Below are positions 6,075-13,293 of a DNA stretch of 23,556 nt, one piece after another (the first letter of the stretch is position 1; every line of letters begins with the position of its first letter). The translations under genes and the position numbers were made by a program. Location of the stretch: the NCBI GenBank assembly GCA_945889545.1, contig CAMDCC010000011.1:1-23556 (forward strand), given 5' to 3'. Below the pieces are notes generated by a model. It saw nothing but the letters and a program-made list of their open reading frames with translations, ran no database searches and was not told where the DNA came from. The DNA comes from Bifidobacterium breve. Lineage in GTDB: Bacteria; Actinomycetota; Acidimicrobiia; IMCC26256; PALSA-555.

Positions 6075-8186
6075 ATGGTGCAGGCCCGGCAGGATCTCGA
6101 GCAGTTCTTCTATCCCGACGGTGTAGCGATTCTCGGCCGCGTCGATCGCGACGCCGACGGCGAGGCGCTGCTGGCGGAGTACCGGGAGCGTTACGGCACT
6201 GACCGCGTCTACCTCGTGAACCCCAAAGGCGGCGCGGTTGGCACCGTGCCGGTGTACGAGAGCGTCGTCGACATCCCGGATCCGGTGGCGCTCGCGATCA
6301 TCAACGTCGGGCCGCAGTTCTGCGCCGGTGCCCTCGAAGAGTGTGGACGCAAGGGGATCGCGTACGCGCTCATCTTCACGGCCGGGTTCAGCGAGATCGG
6401 GCCGGAAGGTGCGGCGTTGGAGCGTGAGCTCGCCGCGGTCGCTCGCGTGCAGGGGATACGCGTGTTCGGGCCGAACACGAACACGAACGCGTTCGAGCGC
6501 ATGCCTGACGTCCCGGGCTTGCGCGGCGGCAAGATCGGGCTGCTCACACAGAGCGGCCACAACGGTCGTCCGGTCGTGCAGGGCTCTGGATTCGGCGTGG
6601 GGTTCTCGCGTTGGGTGCCGACGGGCAACGAAGTGGATCTCGAGGCCGCCGACTTTCTCGAATACTTCGCCTACGACAACGAGACCGCGGTCATCGCGGG
6701 CTACTTCGAGGGATTCAAGGACCCCGCGAAGCTGCGACTCGCGCTCGAGGCCGCCAATGCCAACGGCAAACCGATCGTCGCACTGAAGATCGGGTCGACT
6801 GCTGCGGGCAGTCGCATGGCGAGCTCGCACACCGGTCACCTCACTGGTGGTGACGCGGTCGTCGACGGACTGTTCGCACAACACGGCGTCACACGCGTGC
6901 GCGATCTCGACGAGCTCCTGGAGACCTCGGCACTTTTTGCGAAGCTGCCCGCGGGCACGGGGCCGAACGTGTGCCTGTATTCGATCTCGGGTGGGTCGGG
7001 CACATTGATGGCTGAGATGGCGGAGACCGTGGGGGTGCCGACGCCGGCACTCTCCGAAGCGACGCAGACGAGCTTGCACGAGCTCATTCCCACATATCTC
7101 GCGGTGGCCAACCCCGTCGACAACGGCGGTCAGTTCCTGGGGGCACCCCAGGAGCAGCGGTTGCGCGCGCTCGAACTGATCGCTGGAGATCCGGCGGTCG
7201 ACGTGATCGTGGTGGGCATCACCGGTGCGCTCGGGCAGATGACCGACAACTTCGGCGCAGACCTCCTCGAGTTCGCGCCCCGCTCCGCTAAGCCGGTGGT
7301 GGTCACCTGGAACTCGCCCAAGACCGACGAGCAGGGTTTCGCCGATCTCGTTGCGTCGGGCGCGCCGTTGTTCCGCACGTTCCGCAACTGCTTCGGCGCA
7401 CTGCGGGCATATGCCGACTACCAGCAGCGAGCCCAAGGCTTCCGGGTGCGCGCACCGAACACACCACCGGCCCAGGAGCAAGCTGCCGCCGATGCGGCAT
7501 TTGGTGCGCCGGGCGCGCTCGGGGCGTCTGCTGCACGAACGTTGCTCGAAGCGTTTGGGCTTCCACTCGTGCGCGAGGAGCTCGTGACGAGGGGAGACGA
7601 CGCGGCTGCGGCCGGCGGGCAGATCGGGTGGCCGGTGGTGATGAAGGTCGCTTCGCCCGACTTCCCGCACAAGTCCGACGCCGGACTGGTGCGTCTCGAC
7701 GTCGCGTCGTCGGAGGAGGCGAGCCGCGTGTACGACGAGCTGGTCGAGCGGGCTCACGCCGTCGACGCATCGGCCACGGTGGAGGGCGTCGTGGTCCAGC
7801 AGCAGGTGGGTGACGGCATCGAGATGATCGTCGGCGCAACGCTCGACCCGGTGCTCGGTCCGGCGGTGCTGGTGGGGACCGGTGGAATCTTCGCTGAGGT
7901 GCTCGATGACGTCGCGGTTCGGCCGCTGCCAGTCGATGCCGACGATGCGCGCGAGATGATCCGTGGGTTGCGTGGCCATGCACTGCTCGCCGGTGCCCGT
8001 GGTCGGCCGCCGGCGGACGAAGAAGCGTTGGTGCAGGTGATCCTTGGTATCGCGAGGCTTTGCGAAGCAGCGAAGACGCGGCTCGTCGAGCTGGACCTGA
8101 ATCCGGTCCTTGTCGGCCCAAGTGGAGCGACCGTGGTCGACTGGCTCGTCGTGCCCGGTGGCGCGGGCGGGATCGTGCATCCGTAA
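6075..8186 (+). CDS. ADP-forming acyl-CoA synthetase (acetate-CoA ligase family)
   Basis: A 703-residue single-chain NDP-forming acyl-CoA synthetase with alpha and beta parts fused. Order: CoA-binding Rossmann domain (about residues 8-135, with IFTAGFSE and FGPNTNTNAF), succinyl-CoA ligase-like domains (about 150-455) with TQSG at 158-161 and the phospho-acceptor His in SHTG (H252), then an ATP-grasp domain (about 480-700) with VVMKVASPDFPHKSDAGLV and the VGTGGIFAEVLDD segment. It joins a carboxylic acid to CoA with ATP, giving ADP and phosphate, or runs in reverse. The GHNG after TQSG departs a little from the usual pattern. ATG 6075 is two bases after the dehydrogenase stop, so the two are co-transcribed. 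The pairing suggests activation and dehydrogenation of the same acid. The substrate is unknown. Confidence 0.9.
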   Translation: MVQARQDLEQFFYPDGVAILGRVDRDADGEALLAEYRERYGTDRVYLVNPKGGAVGTVPVYESVVDIPDPVALAIINVGPQFCAGALEECGRKGIAYALIFTAGFSEIGPEGAALERELAAVARVQGIRVFGPNTNTNAFERMPDVPGLRGGKIGLLTQSGHNGRPVVQGSGFGVGFSRWVPTGNEVDLEAADFLEYFAYDNETAVIAGYFEGFKDPAKLRLALEAANANGKPIVALKIGSTAAGSRMASSHTGHLTGGDAVVDGLFAQHGVTRVRDLDELLETSALFAKLPAGTGPNVCLYSISGGSGTLMAEMAETVGVPTPALSEATQTSLHELIPTYLAVANPVDNGGQFLGAPQEQRLRALELIAGDPAVDVIVVGITGALGQMTDNFGADLLEFAPRSAKPVVVTWNSPKTDEQGFADLVASGAPLFRTFRNCFGALRAYADYQQRAQGFRVRAPNTPPAQEQAAADAAFGAPGALGASAARTLLEAFGLPLVREELVTRGDDAAAAGGQIGWPVVMKVASPDFPHKSDAGLVRLDVASSEEASRVYDELVERAHAVDASATVEGVVVQQQVGDGIEMIVGATLDPVLGPAVLVGTGGIFAEVLDDVAVRPLPVDADDAREMIRGLRGHALLAGARGRPPADEEALVQVILGIARLCEAAKTRLVELDLNPVLVGPSGATVVDWLVVPGGAGGIVHP

Positions 8187-8189
8187 CAT
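8184..8189 (+). promoter_or_regulatory. Leaderless-type -10 hexamer for P450 1, overlapping the previous stop codon
   Basis: TAACAT with a six-base gap to ATG 8196. Its first three bases are the TAA stop of the CoA synthetase gene, so this P450 may have its own transcript besides read-through. Confidence 0.5.
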
Positions 8190-8195
8190 CGGCTC

Positions 8196-9458
8196 ATGGC
8201 GATGACTCCGACCACCGATCTCTCGATCGACGAGATCGACCTGGGCAATACCGAGCTGTGGAATCGCGACGACTGGCCCGGGATCTACGCCAAGCTCCGC
8301 CACGAGCGCCCGGTGTCGTGGCACAAGGAGCCAGAGATCGAGGGCCTCGGTCCGCCCGGGCCCGGCTTCTGGGCATTGACTCGCTACGAGCACATCCAGC
8401 ACGCAAGCCGTCATCCCGACGTGTTCATCTCCGGGAGGGGCACCAACGTCCCCGACTTCCCGCCCGAGGTGTTTGAGTTCCTCGGCTCGATGATCAACAT
8501 GGACCCGCCGCGGCATACACGATTCCGCCTCCTCGTAAATCGTGGGTTCACGCCGCATCAGGTGGCGTCGCTCGAGCAGAGCGTGCACGACCGGGCGCGC
8601 GCGATCGTCGACGCGGTGTGCGAGAAGGGGGAGTGCGACTTCGTGGAGGAGATCGCGTCGGCGCTGCCGCTCCAGATCATCTGCGACATGATGGGCATCC
8701 CGCAGTCGGAGTACCGCAACGTGTTCGACAAGACGAACGTGGTCCTCGGTGCGAGCGATCCCGAGTATGGCGGGTTCATCGCCGACGCGTTCACCGCTGC
8801 GTACGACCTCTGGACGTATGCGCAGGAGCTACGCGCCGACCGGGTCAAGAACCCGAAGGACGACATCACCACGAAGATCGCGCTGGCCGAGGTGGACGGC
8901 GAGAGCCTCACGCCCGAGGAGTTCGGCTCGTTCTTCGTGCTCCTGGTGGTGGCCGGCAACGAGACGACGCGTAACGCCATCAGTCACGGAATGAAAGCCC
9001 TTACCGACTTCCCGGACCAACGCCGCATCTGGCTCGACGACTTCGGCGGTGTGGCCGACACCGCGGTCGAGGAGATCATCCGCTGGTCGACGCCGGTCAT
9101 CCACTTCCGGCGTACGTGTGCAGCCAACGACACCGAGATCGGTGGACAGACGATCAAGGAAGGCGAGAAGGTCGTCCTCTGGTACAACTCGGCCAACCGC
9201 GACGAGTCGGTGTTCGATGACCCGTACGAGTTCGACGTGCGGCGCGACCCCAACGAGCATCTCGGCTTCGGCGGTGGCGGCCCACACTTCTGTCTCGGCG
9301 CGCACCTGGCGCGTCGTGAGATTCGCGTGATGTTCGAGGAGTTGCTCCACCGCCTCCCCGACATCCACGTGACGGCCGCCCCCGACATGCTCTTCTCGAA
9401 CTTCATCCACGGCATCAAGCGCATGCCCGTCCAGTTCACACCCTCGCCGAGGTCCTAG
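8196..9458 (+). CDS. Cytochrome P450, CYP124/CYP125/CYP142-like
   Basis: A 420-residue soluble bacterial P450 monooxygenase. The I-helix oxygen-binding motif AGNETT is at residues 253-258, the ExxR pair is Glu293/Arg296 (EEIIRW), and the haem-ligand loop FGGGGPHFCLGAH has Cys366. The phrasing NMDPPRHTRFR, GNETTRNAISHGM and the C-terminal NFIHGIKRMPVQF resembles actinobacterial P450s that hydroxylate the terminal carbon of sterol or branched lipid side chains (CYP124/125/142 group). Electrons would come from a ferredoxin and reductase not seen here. ATG 8196 follows a leaderless-type -10; a second ATG two codons later is possible. It lies directly after the CoA synthetase gene, and a strong hairpin separates it from the convergent second P450. 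Family assignment is solid; subfamily and substrate are inference. Confidence 0.9.
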   Translation: MAMTPTTDLSIDEIDLGNTELWNRDDWPGIYAKLRHERPVSWHKEPEIEGLGPPGPGFWALTRYEHIQHASRHPDVFISGRGTNVPDFPPEVFEFLGSMINMDPPRHTRFRLLVNRGFTPHQVASLEQSVHDRARAIVDAVCEKGECDFVEEIASALPLQIICDMMGIPQSEYRNVFDKTNVVLGASDPEYGGFIADAFTAAYDLWTYAQELRADRVKNPKDDITTKIALAEVDGESLTPEEFGSFFVLLVVAGNETTRNAISHGMKALTDFPDQRRIWLDDFGGVADTAVEEIIRWSTPVIHFRRTCAANDTEIGGQTIKEGEKVVLWYNSANRDESVFDDPYEFDVRRDPNEHLGFGGGGPHFCLGAHLARREIRVMFEELLHRLPDIHVTAAPDMLFSNFIHGIKRMPVQFTPSPRS

Positions 9459-9465
9459 ACACGGA

Positions 9466-9512
9466 TTCTCGGCACGTTGAGGGACACATGGACTCCCTGA
9501 ACGTGCCGAGAA
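9466..9512. terminator. Bidirectional hairpin terminator between the convergent P450 genes
   Basis: A perfect 13-base inverted repeat, TTCTCGGCACGTT (9466-9478) and AACGTGCCGAGAA (9500-9512), continues after one G-G mismatch into an inner stem AGGGA/TCCCT (9480-9484 with 9494-9498) around a nine-base loop. It fills most of the 63-base gap between the two stop codons and would end transcripts from both sides. Confidence 0.85.
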
Positions 9513-9521
9513 CCCCGGGGG

Positions 9522-10724
9522 TCAGCCGATCTCTATGGGGATCTCGTCGTAGGCGCAGGCGAAGGCGCTCGGGACTTTCTTGGGGGTGGCGCCGGGGGCG
9601 AGGCGCATCTTCGGGACTCGTTGCACGAGCTCTTCGAAGAGCACTCTGATCTCTAGACGGGCGAGTGACGCGCCGAGGCAGAAGTGCGTGCCGAAGCCGA
9701 ACGACACGTGGTGGTTGTGTGCGCGCGTGACGTCGAGGGCGTCGGGGTTGTCGAAGACCCGTTCGTCGCGGTTGGCCGACGAGTACATGAGCACGAGCTC
9801 GTCGCCGGCGTGGATCGTCTCGCCGTGCATGTCGTGGTCTTCGGTGGCGGTGCGACTCATGTTGAGGATCGGAGTAACCCAACGGATGAACTCCTCGACG
9901 CCCGTCGCGCCGAGGATCGACGGATCGGCGGCGAGCGCGGTGAACTGATCGGGGTGACGGATGAGGTCGAGGCACATCGTGCCGATCACTGTGCGTGTGG
10001 TCTCGGCGCCGCCGTCAAGTAACAGGAGTGCCTCGTGGACGATCTCATCGTCGGTGAGCGCGCGCGTCGCTCCGTCGGGGAACTCCACTTCACCGTGGGC
10101 CCAGACCGAGATGAGGTCGTCCTTCGGGTCGGCGCGGCGCGCCTCGAGCACTTCGAGGGCCGCGGTCGCGAACTCAAAGACGGCGTCCATCACCTCAGGT
10201 GTCGCCTCGGGATCGCTGCCATCGGTCTGGTAGCGCCCACCCTGGAGCATCGTGACCTCGGACCACTCGCGGCACTTGTCGGCGAGTGAGGCCGGGAAGC
10301 CGAGCATCTCGCAGATCATCCGGGCGGGGAGTGGCGCGGCGAGCGAGCGGATTGCGTCACCGCCACCGTTCGCGATGAACGCGTCGAGCAGCTCGGTGAC
10401 CACGCCGCGCACGTGGGCTTCGTGCTCCTTCACCGATCGGGGAGTGAAGCGACGAGCGACGAGTCGACGCTTGTTCTGGTGCAGCGGATCGTCGGCGTTG
10501 ATCATCGAGACGTCGGGCGGGATGCGCGGCCGAGAGCCCTGCGCCGACGTGTAGCGGCGCGGATCCTTCTCCACCGCGACCACGTCTTCGTACCGGCTGA
10601 TGCCCCACACGCGACTCACCGGGTCCCAGTACGCGGGCGCCTCGTCACGCAGACGGCGGTACGTGGGGTACGGGTCGCCCGCGTAGAACGTCCCGTCGAG
10701 GACGTTCACTTCCAGCGCCGCCAC
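9522..10724 (-). CDS. Cytochrome P450, CYP142-like
   Basis: A 400-residue P450 monooxygenase distinct from its convergent neighbour. The I-helix motif is GGAETT (residues 238-243), the ExxR pair Glu278/Arg281 (EEFIRW), and the haem loop FGFGTHFCLGASLAR with Cys349. The opening (VNVLDGTFYAGDPYPTYRRL), RADPKDDLISV and RWVTPILNMSRTA resemble CYP142-type enzymes, which oxidise the sterol side chain in mycobacteria, but the C-terminus (SAFACAYDEIPIEIG) lacks the usual family ending. The start is GTG 10724, seven bases after a TAGCCT hexamer on the minus strand. It is divergent from the endonuclease/phosphatase gene across 72 bases. Two related but clearly different P450s side by side could act on the same substrate or on related ones. 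Confidence 0.9.
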   Translation of the reverse strand: MAALEVNVLDGTFYAGDPYPTYRRLRDEAPAYWDPVSRVWGISRYEDVVAVEKDPRRYTSAQGSRPRIPPDVSMINADDPLHQNKRRLVARRFTPRSVKEHEAHVRGVVTELLDAFIANGGGDAIRSLAAPLPARMICEMLGFPASLADKCREWSEVTMLQGGRYQTDGSDPEATPEVMDAVFEFATAALEVLEARRADPKDDLISVWAHGEVEFPDGATRALTDDEIVHEALLLLDGGAETTRTVIGTMCLDLIRHPDQFTALAADPSILGATGVEEFIRWVTPILNMSRTATEDHDMHGETIHAGDELVLMYSSANRDERVFDNPDALDVTRAHNHHVSFGFGTHFCLGASLARLEIRVLFEELVQRVPKMRLAPGATPKKVPSAFACAYDEIPIEIG

Positions 10725-10731
10725 GACCAGG

Positions 10732-10737
10732 AGGCTA
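10732..10737 (-). promoter_or_regulatory. Leaderless-type -10 hexamer for P450 2
   Basis: TAGCCT on the minus strand, seven bases before GTG 10724. Confidence 0.5.
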
Positions 10738-10782
10738 CCCAGAGAGGAGACGGAGCCTGCGGAGTCGACCCGGAGAGGTGAC

Positions 10783-10788
10783 TAGCGT
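10783..10788 (+). promoter_or_regulatory. Leaderless-type -10 hexamer for the endonuclease/phosphatase-fold gene
   Basis: TAGCGT with an eight-base gap to GTG 10797. It lies 45 bases from the opposing P450 -10, so the two promoters share one short region. Confidence 0.5.
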
Positions 10789-10796
10789 CGCCGCCC

Positions 10797-11648
10797 GTGA
10801 CCGCTGGTTGGGAGCCGCCGCCGCGCATCGAGACCCGGATGCGCGTCCTCACGTGGAACATCTGGTGGCGCTTCGGCCCGTGGGAGGCACGCCAGCCGGC
10901 CATCCTCGAGACGCTGCGTCAGGTCGACGCCGACATCGTGTGCCTCCAAGAGGTGTACGAGACGCGTGACGGCGAGAGCCAAGCAGGTGGGTTCGCCGCC
11001 GCCCTCGGCTTCCATCACGCGTACGCGGCTGGCCTCGGCCTCGACCTGGCACCCGAGAGCCTCGGGAACGCGGTCCTCTCGCGCTGGCCGATCCTGGCGA
11101 CCGAGGTTCGATCGTTGCCGGCACCCAACGACATGAACGAGCTGCGCGTTGTGTTGCGAGCCGAGATCGACGGACCGCGCGGCCCGTTCGAGGTGTTCTG
11201 CACTCACCTCAACTACCGACTCGACCAGAGCCACGTCCGTCAGATGCAGGTGCGAGCGATCTGCGAGTTCATCGCCGAGACCGACCGCATCATCGGCGCC
11301 GGGCGTGCCTTCCCGCCGATCCTCTGCGGCGATCTGAACGCCGACCCCGGCTCCGACGAGATCCGCATGCTCACCGGGCTCGCGGCGGTGCCCGTTGACC
11401 GTCAGGTGTTCGTCGACTCGTGGGCCGCGGCTGGCGAGGGCGGCGAGGGCAACACGTGGTCACGGGTCAACCCGTACACGGCTCTCGACGCCGACCCGCG
11501 TGACGCTCGCATCGACCACGTGCTCGTAGGCTTCCCGACCGAGCACGCCGCGGGCGAGCCGGTCGAGTGTCGGGTCGTCGGCGACCAACCGGCGCTCGGC
11601 GTGCACCCGTCCGACCACTACGGCGTTGTCGCCGAGCTGAGGTACTGA
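10797..11648 (+). CDS. Endonuclease/exonuclease/phosphatase-family protein
   Basis: A 283-residue metal-dependent phosphoesterase of the EEP (DNase I/exonuclease III-like) fold. All core motifs are present: TWNIWW (Asn21), LQEV (metal-binding Glu52), NAVLSR, CTHLNY (His137), CGDLNADPGS (Asp179 and Asn181), ARIDHVLV (Asp240-His241) and the final HPSDHYGVVAEL with the catalytic Asp273-His274. Members cleave phosphodiesters in DNA, RNA, inositol phosphates or lipids, so the substrate cannot be named. No signal peptide is seen, so it should be cytoplasmic. GTG 10797 is used because of the -10 hexamer just upstream; ATG at codon 15 (MRVLTWN) is an alternative. One base separates its stop codon from the PPK2 gene, so the two form an operon. 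Confidence 0.88.
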   Translation: MTAGWEPPPRIETRMRVLTWNIWWRFGPWEARQPAILETLRQVDADIVCLQEVYETRDGESQAGGFAAALGFHHAYAAGLGLDLAPESLGNAVLSRWPILATEVRSLPAPNDMNELRVVLRAEIDGPRGPFEVFCTHLNYRLDQSHVRQMQVRAICEFIAETDRIIGAGRAFPPILCGDLNADPGSDEIRMLTGLAAVPVDRQVFVDSWAAAGEGGEGNTWSRVNPYTALDADPRDARIDHVLVGFPTEHAAGEPVECRVVGDQPALGVHPSDHYGVVAELRY

Positions 11649-11649
11649 G

Positions 11650-12477
11650 ATGGCAAAGGACAGCGCAAGCACGGTCCTTGCGAACCTGCGTGTGGTTCCA
11701 GGCCAGAAGGCCGGCCTCGATCACCGCCGCACCGACGACAAGCTCGGGCTCGATGCCAAGGCCGCCACGCAAGGGCTCCAAGACGAGCTCTTCACCGAGC
11801 TCGATGGGCTGCACGGACGGCTCTGGGCCGAGGGCAAACGCAGTGTGCTCTTGGTGCTCCAAGGCATGGACGCGGCGGGAAAGGACAGCGCCATCCGTCG
11901 CGTGCTGTCGGGTCTCAACCCGCAAGGCTGCAAGGTCGAGAGCTTCAAGGCGCCGAGCGACACCGAGCGGTCCCATGACTATCTCTGGCGCGTGCACAAC
12001 GTGTGCCCGCCCCGCGGGCACCTGGGCGTGTTCAATCGGTCGCATTACGAGGATGTGCTCGCCGCCCGGTTCGTCGGCGCCGCCAACCACGAGCAGTGCC
12101 GGGCCCGCTACCGCCACCTCCGCGAGTTCGAGCGGATGCTCACTGAGGAAGGCACCACCGTGGTGAAGGTCTTCCTCCACCTCTCGAAGGACGAGCAGCG
12201 CGCCCGACTGCAAGCGCGCATCGACGACCCCACGAAGGCCTGGAAGTTCAAGGCCAGCGACCTCGATGTGCGCAAGCAGTGGGACGAATACCAAGCGGCG
12301 TACGAGGAAGTGATCACCGAGACGTCGAGCAAGGAAGCGCCCTGGTATGTGGTGCCGGCCGATCGCAAGTGGGTGCGCGACCACGCGATTGGGACCCTGC
12401 TCGTGGATACTTTCCGCCGGCTCGATCCGCAGTATCCGCCGCTCGATCCCGCAGCCTTGGGTCTGGTGGTGGAGTAA
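11650..12477 (+). CDS. Polyphosphate kinase 2 family protein (PPK2)
   Basis: A 275-residue PPK2-family phosphotransferase that moves phosphate between inorganic polyphosphate and nucleotides. The Walker A motif GMDAAGKDS is at residues 72-80, followed by the family pattern LSGLNPQGCKVESFKAPSD, then HDYLWR and the FNRSHYEDVL segment (about 128-137) with the catalytic Arg/Tyr/Glu environment. The single domain and the sequence around NPQG and HDYLWR resemble class III or polyphosphate:nucleotide phosphotransferases, which phosphorylate AMP and/or ADP; the class is inferred. ATG 11650 is one base after the stop of the EEP gene, with GAGG in the end of that gene as a possible ribosome binding site. 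The pairing suggests nucleotide or phosphate recycling. No terminator is visible after it. Confidence 0.93.
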   Translation: MAKDSASTVLANLRVVPGQKAGLDHRRTDDKLGLDAKAATQGLQDELFTELDGLHGRLWAEGKRSVLLVLQGMDAAGKDSAIRRVLSGLNPQGCKVESFKAPSDTERSHDYLWRVHNVCPPRGHLGVFNRSHYEDVLAARFVGAANHEQCRARYRHLREFERMLTEEGTTVVKVFLHLSKDEQRARLQARIDDPTKAWKFKASDLDVRKQWDEYQAAYEEVITETSSKEAPWYVVPADRKWVRDHAIGTLLVDTFRRLDPQYPPLDPAALGLVVE

Positions 12478-12531
12478 ACGAGGCTCTGACTGGCGCGAAG
12501 TACCGACTGGCCGCCCCTGCTCCGCGTCTGC

Positions 12532-12537
12532 GAGAAT
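12532..12537 (+). promoter_or_regulatory. Possible -10 element for the gene at 12547
   Basis: GAGAAT with a nine-base gap to ATG 12547. It is a weaker match than the TANNNT sites but similar to -10 elements known in actinobacteria. Confidence 0.3.
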
Positions 12538-12546
12538 GAACCCTGC

Positions 12547-13230
12547 ATGCCCGTTGAATCCCGCGATTCCATCTCCTTGAAGCCGGTCGAACTCGACGAG
12601 ATCGGGCTGTTCACTGCTGGCGTCGGCTTGCCCCTCGCCGAGGAGCAGCTCGATCACCACGTCGAACAGTTCCCGCTGGTGGCGATCTCGAGCGACGACA
12701 CCGAGCTGCAGGGCTTCCTCTTCGGCTCCCTGGAGCGCATCGGCGGCACCCCCTGCATCCTCTGGGGCCTTGGGGCGATCCGGAAGGGACGCAACGCTCG
12801 TCCCACGCTCGAAGAGCTCGTCGGTGAGCTGTACCGTCGGGCCGCTATCTCGTTTCCGGACGAAGACGTGCTCGTCGCTGGGCGCATCGCCCACCCCGCC
12901 GCGTACTCGCTGTTCGGCGTGCTCAGCGATGTGTGCCCCCGCCCGAAGTACGCGCCCAACGGCGAAGAGCGTGCCTGGGGCCGCCGTCTCGCCCGTCGCT
13001 TCGGGTGCGACGCCCGCTACGACGACCGCACGTTCAAGGTCAAGAAGGCCCCCAAGACGAGCGAGGCCGTGCTCGATTCCCGTTTCGTGAAGATGGGTGG
13101 CAAGGCCGCCGCCGACCTGGTCGGCACACTCGAGCCCGCCAAGGGCGAAGCGCTCATCGCCTACGGATGGGCGATGGCCGAGCAGCTCGCCGACAGCTTG
13201 GCGGGACCAAAGGCGAAGCCCAAGAAGTAA
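12547..13230 (+). CDS. Conserved-looking hypothetical protein, possibly acetyltransferase-like fold
   Basis: A 227-residue soluble protein that I do not recognise. The body alternates strands and helices: VELDEIGLFTAGVGLPLAEEQL at the front, then a hydrophobic pair of strands around GFLFGSLERIGGTPCILWGLG, a helix (LEELVGELYRRAAISF) and VLVAGRIAHPAAYSLFGVL. This order of strand, helix and strand is reminiscent of GNAT acetyltransferases, but the P-loop-like Q/RxxGxG/A motif is not evident, so that is weak. The C-terminal third is Lys-rich and ends in an Ala/Lys/Pro tail. The codon use matches its neighbours. It follows the PPK2 gene after 69 bases with its own possible -10 and ends 15 bases before an intrinsic terminator. 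Confidence 0.75.
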   Translation: MPVESRDSISLKPVELDEIGLFTAGVGLPLAEEQLDHHVEQFPLVAISSDDTELQGFLFGSLERIGGTPCILWGLGAIRKGRNARPTLEELVGELYRRAAISFPDEDVLVAGRIAHPAAYSLFGVLSDVCPRPKYAPNGEERAWGRRLARRFGCDARYDDRTFKVKKAPKTSEAVLDSRFVKMGGKAAADLVGTLEPAKGEALIAYGWAMAEQLADSLAGPKAKPKK

Positions 13231-13245
13231 GCGCGCACGATCGGG

Positions 13246-13293
13246 TTTTGGCGTCAGTTGACCCCCCTACAGGGGGGTTTTTTGACGCCAAAA
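13246..13293 (+). terminator. Intrinsic terminator with a nested inverted repeat, overlapping the opposing gene's end
   Basis: The inner stem is CCCCCC (13262-13267), loop TACA, GGGGGG (13272-13277), followed by TTTTTT (13278-13283): a textbook terminator for the plus-strand gene at 12547. An outer 11-base pair of arms, TTTTGGCGTCA (13246-13256) and TGACGCCAAAA (13283-13293), extends it. The minus-strand DUF255 gene ends inside it, with its TAG stop at 13269-13267. Confidence 0.88.

Noticed and set aside
6069..8588. An 839-codon open frame on the minus strand
   Set aside because: It lies antisense to the CoA synthetase and P450 1 genes. Its translation is full of Arg, His and Asp with no family pattern; it is the usual mirror frame of high-G+C codon bias.
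11467..12894. A 475-codon open frame on the minus strand
   Set aside because: It is antisense to the EEP, PPK2 and hypothetical genes and has no recognisable domain.
12547..13230. Firm acetyltransferase (GNAT) assignment
   Set aside because: The strand-helix order is suggestive, but no acetyl-CoA loop motif can be found, so it is left as hypothetical.
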